From an uncultured Elusimicrobia bacterium (lineage in GTDB: Bacteria; Elusimicrobiota; Elusimicrobia; UBA1565; UBA9628): 64,000 nt of DNA. Below are positions 63,367 through 64,000 of this stretch, one piece after another (the first letter of the stretch is position 1; each line of letters begins with the position of its first letter). The notes under the pieces are model-generated. The model was not told the origin of the DNA and searched no databases. It worked only from the letters and a program-made list of their open reading frames with translations. The translations under genes and the position numbers were made by a program. Location: the NCBI GenBank assembly GCA_903830945.1, contig CAIKVT010000039.1, positions 1 to 64,000 on the forward strand. Direction: 5' to 3'.

Positions 63367-64000
63367 GCTTGCGCGGCCCAAGCCGCGGTGCGGCGTATCG
63401 CCTCCTCCAAACCCACGGTCTGGCGCAGGCCGAGCTCCTCGCGCGCTCTTCGGGTGGAAGGGACGTATTGTTCGGCGGGCCGCCCTGGGCAAGGAACCCC
63501 GAGCACGCGCACCGGCAGGTCCGGTTTTAGGACCCGGGCGACGGTCTCGGCCAGTTCCCGGATACTGACGCGATTCTCAGAGCCGACGTTGTAGGCGCGG
63601 CCGGACCGGCCGCGCAGCAGGATGGTCCAGAGCCACGTGGCGAGGTCGGATGTGTAGAGATAGGAGCGATAAGGCGTTCCGTCTCCGCGCACCTCGATGG
63701 GGCGGCCTTGCAGAGAGTCGCGGATGAAGTTCCCTATGGCAAAATGGGTGTCCAGCGAAAGTCCGGGCCCTACGAAAGCGAAGCCTCGGGCGATCGTGGT
63801 CTCCATCTTGCCGCGGTCGGCTTCGGCGACGCAGAGAAGTTCGGCCTGTCTCTTGCCTTGTGTGTAGGCGGAGGTCGGTGCCGCGGGGTCGAAGACGGCG
63901 ACGTGATCCTCGGGGATGTGGGTCATCGCGTCGGGCTGTTTTCCGTAAATCGCGCCTGAACTTATAAATAAGAATTTTTGGGCGCCGCACGATTTTGTGA
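63327..64000 (-). CDS. NAD-dependent epimerase/dehydratase, 5' end beyond the window
   Basis: The minus-strand frame is open to the window edge. It reads SCGAQKFLFISSGAIYGK (the SDR beta-strand with Ser and the Tyr-Gly), then YTQGKRQAE (YxxxK), ARGFAFVGPG, GTPYRSYLYTSDLA and YNVGSENRVSIRELA. This is the C-terminal two thirds of an extended SDR. The first ~100 residues with the nucleotide-binding loop lie outside. Beside rfbF/rfbG, it probably acts on a CDP- or related sugar (epimerase or reductase). Overlaps rfbG by 40 bases. Confidence 0.85.
   Translation of the reverse strand, partial: TKSCGAQKFLFISSGAIYGKQPDAMTHIPEDHVAVFDPAAPTSAYTQGKRQAELLCVAEADRGKMETTIARGFAFVGPGLSLDTHFAIGNFIRDSLQGRPIEVRGDGTPYRSYLYTSDLATWLWTILLRGRSGRAYNVGSENRVSIRELAETVARVLKPDLPVRVLGVPCPGRPAEQYVPSTRRAREELGLRQTVGLEEAIRRTAAWAAQAHQSQSCSWPATR

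Noticed and set aside
1-64000. CRISPR array, tRNA or rRNA genes
   Set aside because: No regularly spaced repeats and no recognisable tRNA or rRNA segment were seen on either strand.

Overview
This window is almost entirely a surface-polysaccharide (O-antigen or capsule type) biosynthesis region. It comes from a Gram-negative bacterium that I cannot name. Evidence for an outer-membrane glycan is an arabinose-5-phosphate isomerase (KdsD, Kdo precursor), an O-antigen ligase/polymerase-like protein, two Wzx flippases, two different initiating sugar-phosphate transferases, about fifteen glycosyltransferases and many nucleotide-sugar enzymes. The mixed base composition (GC-rich core with AT-rich islands), the many cobalamin-type radical SAM genes and the start-codon-proximal -10 boxes suggest an uncultivated lineage such as Elusimicrobiota or Omnitrophota. 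That placement is a guess. No rRNA, tRNA or CRISPR was seen.

Layout. 1-6.6 kb (+): a debris-rich edge with a 5'-truncated acyltransferase joined to an IS-like end, an AT-rich radical SAM gene flanked by a duplicated promoter/start segment, a TIM-barrel isomerase, a relic of a ColD/RfbH-type dehydrase, an FkbM methyltransferase and a GT4. 6.9-14.5 kb (-): a tightly coupled operon of WbpM-like 4,6-dehydratase, WbaP-like initiating transferase, GT-C membrane glycosyltransferase, DegT aminotransferase and GT4. 15-19.4 kb (+): WbuB-like GT4 and three enzymes for UDP-N-acetyl-L-quinovosamine or -fucosamine. 19.6-21.6 kb: an AAA/DUF4143 ATPase, an IS30 fragment and IS-like ends. 21.6-30.2 kb (+): WbpV-like reductase, WbpL/WecA-like initiating transferase, SPASM radical SAM, GT4, GT11, methyltransferase, B12-radical SAM, CgeB-like GT.

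30.2-34.8 kb (+): a dehydratase/cupin/C-methyltransferase/oxidoreductase cassette for a branched (noviose-like) sugar, plus a GT2. 34.9-38.6 kb: methyltransferase, B12-radical SAM and Wzx, whose gene carries a G10 tract. 38.8-44.7 kb: gmd, GDP-fucose/colitose synthase, ColD-like dehydrase, a large membrane protein and a methyltransferase. 44.7-53.6 kb (-): B12-radical SAM, GT2-GtrA fusion, rmlA, ligase, kdsD and three glycosyltransferases. 53.6-60.3 kb: methyltransferase (+), then two-domain GT2, GT4, SPASM radical SAM and a second Wzx (-). 60.4-64 kb: a CDP-sugar module (SDR, rfbF, rfbG, partial SDR).

Together the genes could supply dTDP-, UDP-, GDP- and CDP-activated deoxy and amino sugars to one or two Wzx-dependent glycans. 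Six radical SAM enzymes (four with B12-type N-termini) are the most unusual component and candidates for new glycan tailoring chemistry.
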